Shown: one piece after another, positions 8,250 through 17,409 of the stretch | Numbering within the stretch: the first letter of the stretch is position 1 | Layout: every line of letters begins with the position of its first letter | DNA from: UBA8190 sp003453695 | GTDB lineage: Bacteria; Actinomycetota; Acidimicrobiia; Acidimicrobiales; UBA8190 | Length of the DNA stretch: 64,000 nucleotides | Assembly: GCA_036796975.1 (NCBI GenBank) | Contig: DAIRBY010000009.1 | Location: 8,939-72,938, forward strand | Direction of reading: 5' to 3' | Position numbers and translations under genes: made by a program | The notes under the pieces: generated by a model | Database searches by the model: none | Told to the model about the DNA's origin: nothing | Seen by the model: the letters and a program-made list of their open reading frames with translations, nothing else

Positions 8250-9137
8250 GTGCTCGACTACCACCTCCACCTGTGGCCCCACGGCGAGCGCGCCCAGGGC
8301 CCGACGCTCGAGCAGCTGTCGGCCTACTGCGACCAGGCGGCCGCCTCGGGGGTGACCGAGGTCGCCGTCACCGAGCACCTGTTTCGCTTCGTCCAGGCCG
8401 ACCGCCTCCTCGGGGGCTTCTGGGCCGGTGAGCCGGATGCGGCGCTTCGGGCGTCGATGGCCCGCTACTGGGGCGAGCACGCCCATGCCGATCTCGACGC
8501 CTACGTCGAGTGCGCCGTCGCCGCCAAGTCGGCAGGCCTCCCCGTCGTCGTCGGCCTCGAGGTCGACTACTACCCGGGACGCATGGACGAGGTCGCCACC
8601 TTGCTCGAGGGCTACCCCTTCGACGTCCTTCTGGGCTCGGTGCACTGGCTGGGGACCTGGCGCTTCGACGACCTCGCCGACGACGTGTCGATGGCCGCCT
8701 GGTCGACGCGATCAGTCGACGAGGCCTGGGACCGCTACACGACCGCCGTCGAGGAGCTGGCCGCCTCGGGCGCCTGCGACGTGCTCGCCCACCCCGACCT
8801 GGTGAAGGTCACCGGCCGTCGCCCCGCCGCCCCCGAGGAGTGCTGGGACCGGCTGGCCGAGGCCGCCGCCGCCTCGGGCATGGCCGCCGAGGTGTCGTCG
8901 GCGGGGTGGCGCAAGCCGGTCGGTGCCGCCTACCCCGACCCCGGGCTGCTCGGGCGCTTCGTGGCCCGGGGCGTGCCCTTCACCACGGCCTCCGACGCCC
9001 ACCGCCTGGCCGAGGTGGCGGCGCGATCGACGGACCTCCGGGCCCTGCTGGCCGACGCCGGGGTGGAGACCCTGCGGGCCTACCGGCGCCGGGAGCCCCA
9101 CGACGTGCCCCTCGGCGCCCAGGTGGGGGCGCCGTGA
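8250..9137 (+). CDS. PHP-domain phosphatase, histidinol-phosphatase-like
   Basis: 295 residues of the PHP metallo-phosphoesterase superfamily. Expected metal ligands occur in order: DYHLHLWPHG at the N-terminus, AVTEHLF, GLEVDYYPG, GSVHWLG, VLAHPDLVK and TASDAHR near the C-terminus. The arrangement is closest to HisK/HisJ-type histidinol phosphatases, which dephosphorylate L-histidinol phosphate in histidine synthesis. No other his genes are present, so another phosphate ester is equally possible. The GTG at 8250 is chosen because DYHLH follows directly. It lies ten bases after the methyltransferase and 19 bases before the sensor kinase, suggesting a shared transcript. Confidence 0.82.
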   Translation: MLDYHLHLWPHGERAQGPTLEQLSAYCDQAAASGVTEVAVTEHLFRFVQADRLLGGFWAGEPDAALRASMARYWGEHAHADLDAYVECAVAAKSAGLPVVVGLEVDYYPGRMDEVATLLEGYPFDVLLGSVHWLGTWRFDDLADDVSMAAWSTRSVDEAWDRYTTAVEELAASGACDVLAHPDLVKVTGRRPAAPEECWDRLAEAAAASGMAAEVSSAGWRKPVGAAYPDPGLLGRFVARGVPFTTASDAHRLAEVAARSTDLRALLADAGVETLRAYRRREPHDVPLGAQVGAP

Positions 9138-9156
9138 CCAGGCCGGGCTCGCCCCC

Positions 9157-10761
9157 GTGACCACCCCCGCCGCCCTGGCCGCCCGCCACACCGACCTGGA
9201 TTCGGCCGAGTTCGACCACCTCCAGCGCCTCCTCGTGTCCTGGGGGGTGCTCGCCGACCTCTCCTTCTCGGACCTGGTCCTGCTGGCCCCGGCCGGGCGG
9301 GTGGGGCCGGACCGGCTGGTCGTGCTGGGCCAGACCCGGCCCACGACCGGGGCCACCCTGCTGCGCGACGACCTCGTGGGCGCCTTGGAGCCCGCCGAGG
9401 AGTGGCCCTGGGCGGTCCAGGCCCTGCAGGCCGGCCACATCGTGACCGGGGTGGGCCCCATCCCCGTGCCCGCCGCCGTGCGCCAGGGGGGGCGCCCGGC
9501 GACGCCCGACCTGCTCGCCGTCCCCGACACCGGCGAGGTGCCGGCCGTGCCGGAGGCGGCGCGACTGGAGTGCGTGCCGGTGCGCTACCGCGATGAGCCC
9601 ATCGGCGTGATGGTGCGGGTGGGGGCGCTCGAGGGCAAGCGCCGCACCGGGCGCCTCGAGCGGGTCTACCGCGACCTGTACCAGCGCCTCGTGGCCATGA
9701 TGGTGACCGGCGACTACCCCTTTGCCGGCGAGGAGTTCACCACCGAGGACGCGCCGCGCGTCGGTGACGGCTTGCTCGTCGCCGACGCCGAGGGGCGCTT
9801 CACCTACGCCTCGCCCAACGCCATGAGCGCGCTGCACCGGATGGGGGTCTCCGAGTCCCTCGAAGGCTCCACCCTGGGCGAGCTCGGTGTGGAGTCGGAG
9901 GCCCTGGACCGCGCCCTCGCCACCGGCGCCCCGGTCATCGAGGAGGTGGAGCGCCGCCCCGACGTCATCGTGCTCTTCCACTGCACACCTCTTCTGGCCG
10001 AGGGGACGGTGACCGGCGTCATGCTGCTGTTGCGCGACGTCACCGACCTGCGCCGGCTGGACCGGCTCCTCCTGTCCAAGGACGCCGCCATCCGCGAAGT
10101 GCACCACCGTGTCAAGAACAACCTGCAGACCATCTCGTCGCTGCTGCGGCTCCAGGCGCGACGGCTCGAGCCCGGCAAGGGACAGGAGGCGCTGCGCGAG
10201 GCCGAGCGGCGGGTGCGTTCCATCGCCCTCGTCCACGAGATCCTGTCGCGCGAGCCCGGCGACGAGGTGCCCTTCGACGAGATCATCGCCTCCTTGGTGC
10301 GCATGGCCGAGGACTCGGTGATCTCGAGCCGCAGCGTCGAGATCAAGGTGGCGGGCGACCTGGGCGAGGTGCCGGCCGACGTGGCCACCCCGCTGGCCGT
10401 GGTCCTGGCCGAGCTGCTCCAGAACGCCGTGGAGCACGCCTTCGACGACGGCACCGACGACCAGCTCGGCGGCGGGGAGTCCCTGGGCCTCGCCCAGCCC
10501 GGCGCTCCCGCCCGCCCCCTCGGTCACGTGTCGGTGCAGCTGGCCAACGACGGATACGGGCTCACCATCGAGGTGCGCGACGACGGGCGGGGGCTGCCGC
10601 CCGGGTTCGACATCGAGGGCACCACCAGTCTGGGGCTGTCGATCGTGCGCGACCTCATCACGAGCCAGCTGGGCGGGCTCATCACCATGCGCAACGAGGA
10701 CGGCACGGTGGTGGACATCGACGTGCCCCTGCGGGTGGCCGAAGGCCGTCCGCCGCCCTGA
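9157..10761 (+). CDS. PdtaS-type sensor histidine kinase
   Basis: 534 residues, probably cytosolic. The N-terminal 190 residues look like the GAF domain of mycobacterial PdtaS. A PAS domain follows (about 200-310, with GLLVADAEGRFTYASPNA). The HisKA_2 phosphoacceptor box VHHRVKNNLQTISSLLRLQ is at about 318-336. The ATPase domain shows AELLQNAVEHAF, RDDGRGLPPGF and TSLGLSIVRDL. In mycobacteria PdtaS phosphorylates the ANTAR-domain RNA-binding regulator PdtaR; no pdtaR is seen here, and the adjacent OmpR-type regulator is convergent. An insert with a GGGESLGLAQPG stretch lies within the ATPase domain. The GTG at 9157 is the earliest in-frame start after the upstream gene. Confidence 0.85.
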   Translation: MTTPAALAARHTDLDSAEFDHLQRLLVSWGVLADLSFSDLVLLAPAGRVGPDRLVVLGQTRPTTGATLLRDDLVGALEPAEEWPWAVQALQAGHIVTGVGPIPVPAAVRQGGRPATPDLLAVPDTGEVPAVPEAARLECVPVRYRDEPIGVMVRVGALEGKRRTGRLERVYRDLYQRLVAMMVTGDYPFAGEEFTTEDAPRVGDGLLVADAEGRFTYASPNAMSALHRMGVSESLEGSTLGELGVESEALDRALATGAPVIEEVERRPDVIVLFHCTPLLAEGTVTGVMLLLRDVTDLRRLDRLLLSKDAAIREVHHRVKNNLQTISSLLRLQARRLEPGKGQEALREAERRVRSIALVHEILSREPGDEVPFDEIIASLVRMAEDSVISSRSVEIKVAGDLGEVPADVATPLAVVLAELLQNAVEHAFDDGTDDQLGGGESLGLAQPGAPARPLGHVSVQLANDGYGLTIEVRDDGRGLPPGFDIEGTTSLGLSIVRDLITSQLGGLITMRNEDGTVVDIDVPLRVAEGRPPP

Positions 10762-10770
10762 GTGTCCGAC

Positions 10771-10786
10771 GGCGCCCCACGGCGCC
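10771..10786. terminator. Possible hairpin between convergent genes
   Basis: GGCGCC-CCAC-GGCGCC forms a six-base-pair stem with a four-base loop in the 46-base gap between the convergent kinase and response regulator genes. There is no T-run on either side, so it is only a candidate for transcription termination in both directions. Confidence 0.35.
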
Positions 10787-10807
10787 CGGAGGATCAGCGC
10801 CGAGACG

Positions 10808-11512
10808 TCAGGTGCCGGGGGAGAAGCGGTAGCCGATGCCGCGCACGGTGTGCAGCCAGCGCGGGTTGGCCGGGTCCGGCTCCAGCTTGAGGCGCAGCCG
10901 GCGCACGTGCTCGGTGACGGTGGCAGGGTCCTGCCACTCCTGCGTCGAGCCCCACACGTGCTCGAGGAGCTCTTCACGGCTGAAGACCTGATCGGGGGAC
11001 CCCGCCAAGAAGGCGAGGAGGTCGAACTCCTTGGGCGTGAGGTCGACGACCTTGCCGTCCACCTCCACCCGGTGGGCCGAGCGGTCGACCACGAGGCCGT
11101 CGTGCTCGATGCGGCTCGTGCCCTGTGCCTGCTGGCCGCGGCGCAGCACGGCCCGGATGCGCGCCTCCAGCTCGGGCAGCGAGCAGGGCTTCACCACGTA
11201 GTCGTCGGCGCCGAGGTCGAGCACGCGCACGCGCTCGGCCTCCTCGGACCGGCCGGTGAGCACGATGACGGGCAGCGAGCTGTCGCGGCGCAGGCGGGCC
11301 AGGACCTCTTCGCCGTCCAGCCCGGGGAGGCCTAGGTCCAGAACGACCAGGTCGTATCGGCCGAGGCTGGCCTCGCGCAGGGTGGCGGGCCCGTCCGCCG
11401 CCTCGCCCACCTGGTAGCCGACGCGCTGGAGGAACAGCCTCGTGGCCGTCCGGCTGGCGGCATCGTCCTCCGCCACCAGCACGGCGTGATCCTCCTCCGA
11501 CATCGTCACCAT
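10808..11512 (-). CDS. OmpR/PhoB-family response regulator
   Basis: 234 residues. The receiver domain begins AVLVAEDDAAS (acidic pocket), has the phospho-acceptor Asp in LVVLDLGLPGLDG, Thr in VIVLTGRS and Lys in DYVVKPCS. The C-terminal winged helix contains LTPKEFDLLAFLAG, REELLEHVWG, and TVTEHVRRLRLKL with the closing TVRGIGYRF. It therefore acts as a DNA-binding output of a two-component system. The start is ATG at 11512, with AAGGGGGG four bases upstream. Its kinase is uncertain: the hybrid kinase upstream on the same strand is 145 bases away and is the nearest candidate, while the PdtaS-like kinase is convergent and of a different output class. Confidence 0.9.
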   Translation of the reverse strand: MVTMSEEDHAVLVAEDDAASRTATRLFLQRVGYQVGEAADGPATLREASLGRYDLVVLDLGLPGLDGEEVLARLRRDSSLPVIVLTGRSEEAERVRVLDLGADDYVVKPCSLPELEARIRAVLRRGQQAQGTSRIEHDGLVVDRSAHRVEVDGKVVDLTPKEFDLLAFLAGSPDQVFSREELLEHVWGSTQEWQDPATVTEHVRRLRLKLEPDPANPRWLHTVRGIGYRFSPGT

Positions 11513-11657
11513 CGAACCCCCCTTGTCCAAGTGTCCCGCCGGCAACCGGGCCGGGGTGCCCAAAGCCATCCCTGCATTGTGGCCTGCCTGTGGCCCTGGT
11601 GGGTAACCCTTGCCCCTAGCTGGGACGAATCGTGTCCGGAAGAGCGCCGGAGCCGGG

Positions 11658-14054
11658 TCAGCGAGCGGCCGCGGCCCGCTTTGCCAACTGTTCGTCAACG
11701 ACGTGCAACAGGGCGGCGACGTCGAGGGGCTTGGTGAGGTATCCCTCCACGCCGAGGTCGAGCATCCGCCTGATGCGATCGGGCGTGGCGTCGGCGCTCA
11801 CCACGACCACCTTGGTCTCGGTCAGCTCCGGCATGGCCTTCACCCGGTACAGCATCTCGTCGCCGGGCAGATCGGGCAGGTGCAGGTCGAGCAGCAGCAG
11901 GTCGGGCCGGTGCTGGCGGGCCAGTTCCAGGCCCAGTCGAGCCTCCGCCGCCGACAGCAGGCGCACCTGGGGGCGCCGGGCCAGGACCAGCGACACGAGC
12001 GAGGCGTTCGAGTCGTCGTCCTCCACGTGCAGCACGACCAGGGTGGGCGTCACCCCGGGGGCACTGTCGATCAGGCCGGGGTCCGCCAGGCCGGTCGGCA
12101 CGGGCCGTGCCACGGTGTCGACGGGACGCCTGTGTGCGTCCTCGGACAGCGCCGGCTCCTCGGCGGGCAACAACTCGACCCAGAACGTCGACCCGTGTCC
12201 CGGAGCCGAGACGACGCCGATGGTCCCGCCCATCACCTCGACGAGCTGCTTGGACAGCGCCAGGCCCACGCCGGTTCCCTCGACGCCGGAGTTCTCGGCA
12301 CCGAGACGCGAGAAGGGGAGGAACAGCATGTCCTGCTGCTCGAGCGCGATGCCCGGCCCGCTGTCGGACACCGAGATGCGGATGCGCTGCTCGGCGCCGT
12401 CCTCGATCCTGAAGGCCACGGTGCCGCCGGGCTCGTTGTACTTGACGGCGTTGGACCCCAGGTTGAGAAGCACCTGGCGCAGGCGCTGTCGATCGGCGCG
12501 TGCGCACCGGTCGCGGCGCGCCGAGGTCTCGACCATCATGTGCACCGCCGCCGCTTCGGCCACCGGACCGAGCAGCGCCGTCACCTCGTCGAGCACGTCG
12601 CCGACCCGCACCGCCTCAGGCGTCACCGTGAGCTGGCCGGCCTCGATGCGGGCGATGTCGAGCACCTCGTTGATGAGCGCCAGGAGGTGCCGGCCGGCCC
12701 GCTCGATCTGGTCGACGCTGCTGGCCTGCTCGGGGGGGAGCTGGTCGAGCTCGAGGAGCTGGGCGAAGCCCAAGATGGCGTTGAGCGGGGTGCGCAGCTC
12801 GTGGCTCATCCGGGAGAGGAACTGGCTCTTCGCCTCGCTGGCCCGCTCGGCCTCCGCCTGGGCGGCACGCAGCGACTGCTCGAGGTGCATGCGGTCGGTG
12901 ATGTCGCGCGACACGGTCACCGTGCCGGTCACCATGCCGGTCACGTCGAAGATGGGCCGGGCCCGGGTCTCGTAGGTCCGGTACCCGCTCTCGCCGCGGC
13001 CGGCGCGGCCCGTGGTGACGACGGGGGGCAGGTCGCGTTCGCCGGCCAGGCAGCGCGTGAGCAGATCGTCGAGCGCCGCGCGCTGGTCACGCCGGAGCCG
13101 TCCGTAGCGGTACGCCTCCTCGATGAGCTCCCCGCCCGGCGCCGGCTCGGAGTCCTGCACCCCGATCACCTCGGCCAGGGCCGAGCTGTAGAGGAGGACG
13201 TCGCCGGCCGCATCTCGCACGACGATGGTGTCGGGCGAGGCTCGGAAGATCGACTCCAGCATGAAACGCCGGTCCTCGGCGGCTCGCTGGGCGGCGTGCC
13301 GGGCGGAGACGTCGACGAGATAGGCGCTCACCGTCCGGGGAGTGCCCGCCTCGTCGGTGTCCACGTTGTAGAGCGCCTCGACCTCGCGCCAGGGGCCGCG
13401 CTCGGGATGGCGGCGGCAGCGCAGCACCAGCGACAGACGCTGGCTGCCTTGACCCTCGCCCTGCACCAGCGCATGACGCAGGCGCGCCACGTCCTCGGGA
13501 TGGAAGCGCGCCTCGGCGGCGGCGTAGTCGGACACGACCTCCTCGGCGCTGAGCCCGAGCAGCTCGTCCACGTTCGGACTGGCGTAGGAGAAACGCCGGC
13601 CTGCCACGTCGTAGCGCAGTGACACCACCGGACTGGCAGTGAGGATGTCGTTGAGCTCGAGGCGGGCACGGTCGCGCTCCTCGGCGTGCCGGCGCACCTG
13701 CTCGGCCGCTTCGTCGAGACGCGCCGCCAGACGGCCGATCTCGTCGCGGCCCACCGGCTCCCCGGCCACACCGGCGGCAGCGGCGTCGATGCGCCGGGTG
13801 TCGACTTCGAGTCGGCGCAGACGGCGCACGACCCCGGTGGAGAAGAAGTGCCACGCCGTCACGCCGCCGACGAGCGCCACGGCGAGCGCCAGGACGTCGA
13901 GGACCAGCAAGCCGCCCGACACGTAGGCCGCCGAGACGAGCAGCGCCAGGGCGAGCACGACGGTGGGAAGCAGCGTGACCGCCAGCGACTTGGAGCGGAT
14001 CGAGCGGTCGATCCAGCCGATACGCGGCCTCCGCCTGCGTTCGACCCCCGTCAT
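11658..14054 (-). CDS. Hybrid sensor histidine kinase with PAS domains and C-terminal receiver
   Basis: 798 residues. Two hydrophobic segments near residues 25-70 anchor it in the membrane with almost no external loop. A HAMP-like linker follows, then two PAS domains (about 115-240 and 260-400, the first with FSYASPNVDELLGL). HisKA has FLSRMSHELRTPLNAILGF. The ATPase domain has NLGSNAVKYNEPGG, VSDSGPGIA and GTGVGLALSKQLVEVMGG. A receiver ends the protein: LHVEDDDSN, acceptor Asp in LLLLDLHLPDLPG and Lys in YLTKPLD. With internal sensing by PAS it probably reads a cytosolic or redox cue. The ATG at 14054 is preferred over upstream frames because GGTGGGGG precedes it and the conserved sequence begins there. 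It lies 145 bases upstream of the response regulator. Confidence 0.88.
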   Translation of the reverse strand: MTGVERRRRPRIGWIDRSIRSKSLAVTLLPTVVLALALLVSAAYVSGGLLVLDVLALAVALVGGVTAWHFFSTGVVRRLRRLEVDTRRIDAAAAGVAGEPVGRDEIGRLAARLDEAAEQVRRHAEERDRARLELNDILTASPVVSLRYDVAGRRFSYASPNVDELLGLSAEEVVSDYAAAEARFHPEDVARLRHALVQGEGQGSQRLSLVLRCRRHPERGPWREVEALYNVDTDEAGTPRTVSAYLVDVSARHAAQRAAEDRRFMLESIFRASPDTIVVRDAAGDVLLYSSALAEVIGVQDSEPAPGGELIEEAYRYGRLRRDQRAALDDLLTRCLAGERDLPPVVTTGRAGRGESGYRTYETRARPIFDVTGMVTGTVTVSRDITDRMHLEQSLRAAQAEAERASEAKSQFLSRMSHELRTPLNAILGFAQLLELDQLPPEQASSVDQIERAGRHLLALINEVLDIARIEAGQLTVTPEAVRVGDVLDEVTALLGPVAEAAAVHMMVETSARRDRCARADRQRLRQVLLNLGSNAVKYNEPGGTVAFRIEDGAEQRIRISVSDSGPGIALEQQDMLFLPFSRLGAENSGVEGTGVGLALSKQLVEVMGGTIGVVSAPGHGSTFWVELLPAEEPALSEDAHRRPVDTVARPVPTGLADPGLIDSAPGVTPTLVVLHVEDDDSNASLVSLVLARRPQVRLLSAAEARLGLELARQHRPDLLLLDLHLPDLPGDEMLYRVKAMPELTETKVVVVSADATPDRIRRMLDLGVEGYLTKPLDVAALLHVVDEQLAKRAAAAR

Positions 14055-14160
14055 GGCCGCCCCCACCTCTCGGCGAACACGTGCCTCGCCATGTCCGAGA
14101 ATACGACGACCTCCCGGCAACTTGCGCACGGAGCGCCCGGCGCACGACGCGCCTGGCGCG

Positions 14161-14188
14161 TAAAGGCCCCGGTGCGGGACCGGGGCCT
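14161..14188 (-). terminator. Intrinsic terminator downstream of whiB
   Basis: A perfect ten-base-pair stem (AGGCCCCGGT paired with ACCGGGGCCT) with a five-base loop, followed on the minus strand by TTTA. It lies 43 bases after the WhiB stop codon and is well placed to end that transcript before the hybrid kinase gene. Confidence 0.75.
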
Positions 14189-14230
14189 GTCCTCGCCCGC
14201 CGGCGGATGCGGGCTCGGGATGGTGTTCAG

Positions 14231-14521
14231 CTACGAGGCGCGCCGTCGGGCGGCGAGCCACGCCTTTCGGAGCTTGCGGCGCTCCTCCTCGGAGGTGCCG
14301 CCCCACACCCCGGACTCCTGGTTGGTCGCCAGGGCGAACTCGAGGCAGGGCTCGGTGACCTCACACGACTGGCACACGCGCTTGGCGGCATCGATCTGGT
14401 CGATCGCCGGGCCGGTGGTGCCCACGGGGAAGAAGAGGTCGGGTTCGGTGTGCCGACAGGCGGCCAGCTTGCGCCAGTCGTCGGCGTCCCATTCCACCGA
14501 GCGGTTCCACATCAATGCCAC
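14231..14521 (-). CDS. WhiB-family iron-sulfur transcriptional regulator, WhiB1-like
   Basis: 96 residues with the four cysteines of a WhiB 4Fe-4S site: one in LAACRHTEPDLFFPVG, then CQSCEVTEPC. The turn GVWGGTSEEERRKLRK and a basic tail follow. The stretch FFPVGTTGPAIDQIDAAK, with VT before the last Cys, is closest to mycobacterial WhiB1, which binds the primary sigma factor and responds to nitric oxide. The start is GTG at 14521, because GGAGGAGG is five bases upstream; the ATG at 14512 is too far from it. It diverges from the GDPD gene across about 190 bases and has a strong terminator. Confidence 0.9.
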   Translation of the reverse strand: MALMWNRSVEWDADDWRKLAACRHTEPDLFFPVGTTGPAIDQIDAAKRVCQSCEVTEPCLEFALATNQESGVWGGTSEEERRKLRKAWLAARRRAS

Positions 14522-14715
14522 GATGCCCTCCTCCGGTACCGTGCCGCCGCACGAGTCACCCGTGCCCTTCTTGTGATCAGGTTCACATGGCTGGCCACCG
14601 GGGTTGACCGCCATTACGAGAACCGGGTCTAGTTCGTGAACGTACTCCCAAGCGCTCCGGGCTGCAACCACAGGCCTAGTCGAGACAACAGGGGAGCACA
14701 CAAGGAGCTACCACA

Positions 14716-15456
14716 ATGCATCAACTTCGGCATTGGCCATTGCTGGGCGCCGATACCCGCATCGCCGTCCTGGCACACCGCGGACGGGGCACGAATCTGC
14801 CCGACAACACCTTGGAGGCGTTTTCGGCCGCCCTGGAGGCGGGAGCCGACGGCGTCGAGCTCGACGTGCGCCGCAGTGCCGACGGTCGGGCCATGGTCCT
14901 CCACGACGCCGAGGTCCCCGGTCTGGGGCCGCTGCACCTGCTGCGCCACGGCGACCTCCCGGCTCAGCTCGCCACGCTGGAGGAGGCGCTCGAGCGGTGC
15001 CGCGGGGCCGTGGTGGACGTGGAGGTGAAGGCGGCGCCGACGGAGGCCGGCTTCGACCCCGCGCAGCAGCTGGCGGGGGAGGTGGCGCACATCGTGACGG
15101 CCGCCCTGTCCGGAGGTGCAGGGCCGTCGGCTGCCTTCGTGACGTCGTTCTGGCCGGCCACGCTGGAAGCGGTGCGCCGTGCCCGGCCCGAGCTCGACGC
15201 CGGCCTGCTGGTGGTGCCCGGCCTGGACGCCTTCTCGGGGCTGGAAGAGGCCGTCGCCGTGGGGGCCGCCATCGTGTTGCCGATCGCCGCCCACTGTGAC
15301 GCCGCGCTGGTCGACGCCGCCCACGGGCGCGGGGTGGCGGTCATCCCGTGGGCCGTGGACAGCGACGCCGAGATCACGGCGGCACGCCACGCCGGGGTCG
15401 ACGCCGTGATCACCGACCGTCCCGGTCGGGCGCGCACCCTGTTGGAAGCGGGCTGA
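14716..15456 (+). CDS. Glycerophosphodiester phosphodiesterase family protein
   Basis: 246 residues with the GDPD signature: LAHRGRG, the NTLEAFSAALEAGADGVELDV stretch split by conserved Asn, Glu and Asp, then VLHDAEVPG with the catalytic His. VDVEVKAAP carries the later metal-binding Glu and the barrel closes with ITDRPGRA. Such enzymes hydrolyse glycerophosphodiesters to glycerol-3-phosphate and an alcohol. At 246 residues and lacking a signal peptide it resembles cytosolic forms. AAGGAG lies eight bases before the ATG. It is divergent from whiB and followed 78 bases later by the ETF genes. Confidence 0.9.
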   Translation: MHQLRHWPLLGADTRIAVLAHRGRGTNLPDNTLEAFSAALEAGADGVELDVRRSADGRAMVLHDAEVPGLGPLHLLRHGDLPAQLATLEEALERCRGAVVDVEVKAAPTEAGFDPAQQLAGEVAHIVTAALSGGAGPSAAFVTSFWPATLEAVRRARPELDAGLLVVPGLDAFSGLEEAVAVGAAIVLPIAAHCDAALVDAAHGRGVAVIPWAVDSDAEITAARHAGVDAVITDRPGRARTLLEAG

Positions 15457-15534
15457 GCCATTCGCTCGGAGCGATCCGCCCGTCGCTCGTTACCGATTGG
15501 TCGCCGTCGTCCCGTGTCGGGAACAATCACCTCC

Positions 15535-16314
15535 ATGAATGTCGTCGTCTGTGTGAAACAGATCCCGGACCCGGCCGCCCCCCAGGCCCTGGACCCGGAC
15601 ACGAAAACCCTGGTCCGGGAGGGAAAGCTCATCCTGGACGACTCCGACGCCTACGGCGTCGAGATGGGGCTGCAGCTGGCGGAGCAGGCGGGCGGCGGCG
15701 AGGTGACCCTCGTCTCGATGGCACCGGGGGGCGAGACCTCGGGGCTGCGCACGGCGCTCGCCATGGGGGCGGCCAAGGCCATCCTCGTGAGCGACGACGC
15801 CCTCAAGGGCTCTGACGCCCTGGCCACGGCCAAGGTGCTCGCCAAGGCGGTGGAACGGGCCCAGCCCGACCTGGTCATCGCCGCCACCGAGTCGACCGAC
15901 GGCTACACCGGCACCACCCCGGTGCAGATGGCCGAGCTGCTCGGCATGCCGTCGGTCACCTTCGCCAAGAAGGTCGCCGTCTCCGACGGCACCGTGCGGG
16001 TCGAGCGGCAGACCGAAGCCGGCTACGACGACGTGGAATGCCCGCTGCCGGCGGTGGTGACGGTCACCGCCGGCGTCGTCGAGCCTCGGTATCCGTCCTT
16101 CAAGGGCATCATGGCCGCCAAGTCGAAGCCGGTCGACCAGCTGACCGTCGCCGACCTGGGTATCGACGCGGGACAAGTCGGTCTGGGCGGCGCCGGCCAG
16201 GAGGTGACCCAGGTCGCCGACGCCGAAGCGCGCGCCGGCGGGGAGATCGTGGTGGACGAGGGCGACGCCCATGAGCAGGTGGTGCGCTTCCTCGAGCAGC
16301 TCAAGCTGGTCTGA
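15535..16314 (+). CDS. etfB: Electron transfer flavoprotein beta subunit
   Basis: 259 residues beginning MNVVVCVKQIPDP, with the beta-subunit pattern DAYGVEMGLQLAE, SMAPGG, LAMGAAKAILVSDD, and ATESTDGYTGTTPVQMAELLG, the AMP/FAD-adjacent motif. With EtfA it takes electrons from acyl-CoA dehydrogenases and other flavoproteins and passes them toward ETF-quinone oxidoreductase. The AidB-like dehydrogenase at 39021 is one conceivable donor in this window. No strong ribosome binding site precedes the ATG; AACAAT seven bases upstream would suit a leaderless mRNA. etfA follows after 55 bases. Confidence 0.95.
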   Translation: MNVVVCVKQIPDPAAPQALDPDTKTLVREGKLILDDSDAYGVEMGLQLAEQAGGGEVTLVSMAPGGETSGLRTALAMGAAKAILVSDDALKGSDALATAKVLAKAVERAQPDLVIAATESTDGYTGTTPVQMAELLGMPSVTFAKKVAVSDGTVRVERQTEAGYDDVECPLPAVVTVTAGVVEPRYPSFKGIMAAKSKPVDQLTVADLGIDAGQVGLGGAGQEVTQVADAEARAGGEIVVDEGDAHEQVVRFLEQLKLV

Positions 16315-16369
16315 GCGCCCGTCCATCGACCACAGGCCAGCCGGGAACGAAGCAGGAGAACACCGAGAC

Positions 16370-17341
16370 ATGTCGATCGAAAAGATCTGGGTCGTCGTCG
16401 AGATCGCCGACGGCAACCCCATCAGCTCGTCGCTCGAGCTGCTCACCCAGGCGCGGGCCATGGCCGGAACCGTGGAAGCGCTGTCCTGGGGCCCCGACGC
16501 CGCCAAGGCCGCCGGCGAGGTGGGCAGCTTCGGCGCCACCACCCTCTACGACGTCGGTGACATCGGCGACGCCCTCCCCGGGGTGCCGGTGGCGGCGGCC
16601 GTCAAGGCGCTCGTGGAGGCCGGCAACCGCCCCGACGTCATCCTCATCCCGACCACCTACGACGGCCGCGACATCGCCGGCCGGCTGTCGGCCATGCTCG
16701 ACCTCCCCGTCATCACCAACGTCGTGGGGCTGTCGGAGGAGGGCGACGAGGTGCGCTCCGAGCACGGGCTCTTCGGCGGTGCCAAGGTGGCCGTGGCCCG
16801 GTTCACGGCGCAGCGCCCCTGGATCTTCGTGGTGCGGGCCAAGTCCTTTGCCGCCGAGGCCTCCGGCGGCGGCGCCGCCGATGTGGTGCCGGCCCCGGTG
16901 CCGGAGCTCGGTGCGACCAACGCCGCCAAGATCGACGCCCGCCACGTCGAGGAGCAGAGCGGGCCCAAGCTGGACGAGGCCGACGTGGTCGTCTCGGGCG
17001 GCCGCGGCCTGGGCAGCGCCGAGAACTACGCCATGATCGAGGAGCTGGCCAAGCTCTTGAAGGGCGCGGCGGGCGCCAGCCGGGCCATCGTGGACGCCGG
17101 CTGGGTCCCGTACTCCCACCAAGTGGGCCAGACCGGCAAGACCGTGAAGCCCACGCTGTACATCGCCTGCGGCATCTCCGGCGCCACCCAGCACCTGGTG
17201 GGGATGAAGGGCTCCAAGAACATCGTCGCCATCAACAAGGACCAGGACGCGCCGATCTTCTCGGTGGCCGACCTCGGCATCGTGGGCGACGTGCACAAGG
17301 TCGTCCCGAAGCTCATCGAGGCGCTCAAAGCACGCGGCTGA
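16370..17341 (+). CDS. etfA: Electron transfer flavoprotein alpha subunit
   Basis: 323 residues. The C-terminal FAD domain has the hallmark run: VVSGGRGLGSAENY, VDAGWVPYSHQVGQTGK, TLYIACGISGATQHLVG, and INKDQDAPIFSVADLG. The N-terminal domain pairs with EtfB (KIWVVVEIADG, IPTTYDGRDIAGRLSAML). It carries the FAD of the heterodimer used in fatty-acid and amino-acid oxidation. AGGAGA sits about ten bases before the ATG. The gene is directly downstream of etfB and followed after 68 bases by sixA. A short GC-rich repeat (CCCC-GCCC-GGGG) just after the stop is too weak to call a terminator. Confidence 0.95.
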   Translation: MSIEKIWVVVEIADGNPISSSLELLTQARAMAGTVEALSWGPDAAKAAGEVGSFGATTLYDVGDIGDALPGVPVAAAVKALVEAGNRPDVILIPTTYDGRDIAGRLSAMLDLPVITNVVGLSEEGDEVRSEHGLFGGAKVAVARFTAQRPWIFVVRAKSFAAEASGGGAADVVPAPVPELGATNAAKIDARHVEEQSGPKLDEADVVVSGGRGLGSAENYAMIEELAKLLKGAAGASRAIVDAGWVPYSHQVGQTGKTVKPTLYIACGISGATQHLVGMKGSKNIVAINKDQDAPIFSVADLGIVGDVHKVVPKLIEALKARG

Positions 17342-17409
17342 TCGAGGTCGGCCCCGCCCGGGGATCGTCGCTTCCACCCATCCCCGACCGAGCGTGCCAG
17401 GATCGGCGG

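Noticed and set aside
11610..11640. GGGACGAATCGTGTCC as a DosR box before the response regulator
   Set aside because: The central spacing is longer than in the DosR core and the arms are only four bases.
14632..14641. GTTCGTGAAC as a LexA/SOS box upstream of whiB
   Set aside because: It lacks the actinobacterial SOS spacing TCGAAC-N4-GTTCGA; only a short imperfect palindrome remains.
17352..17366. Terminator after etfA
   Set aside because: CCCC-GCCC-GGGG gives only four base pairs and no T-run; too weak to list.
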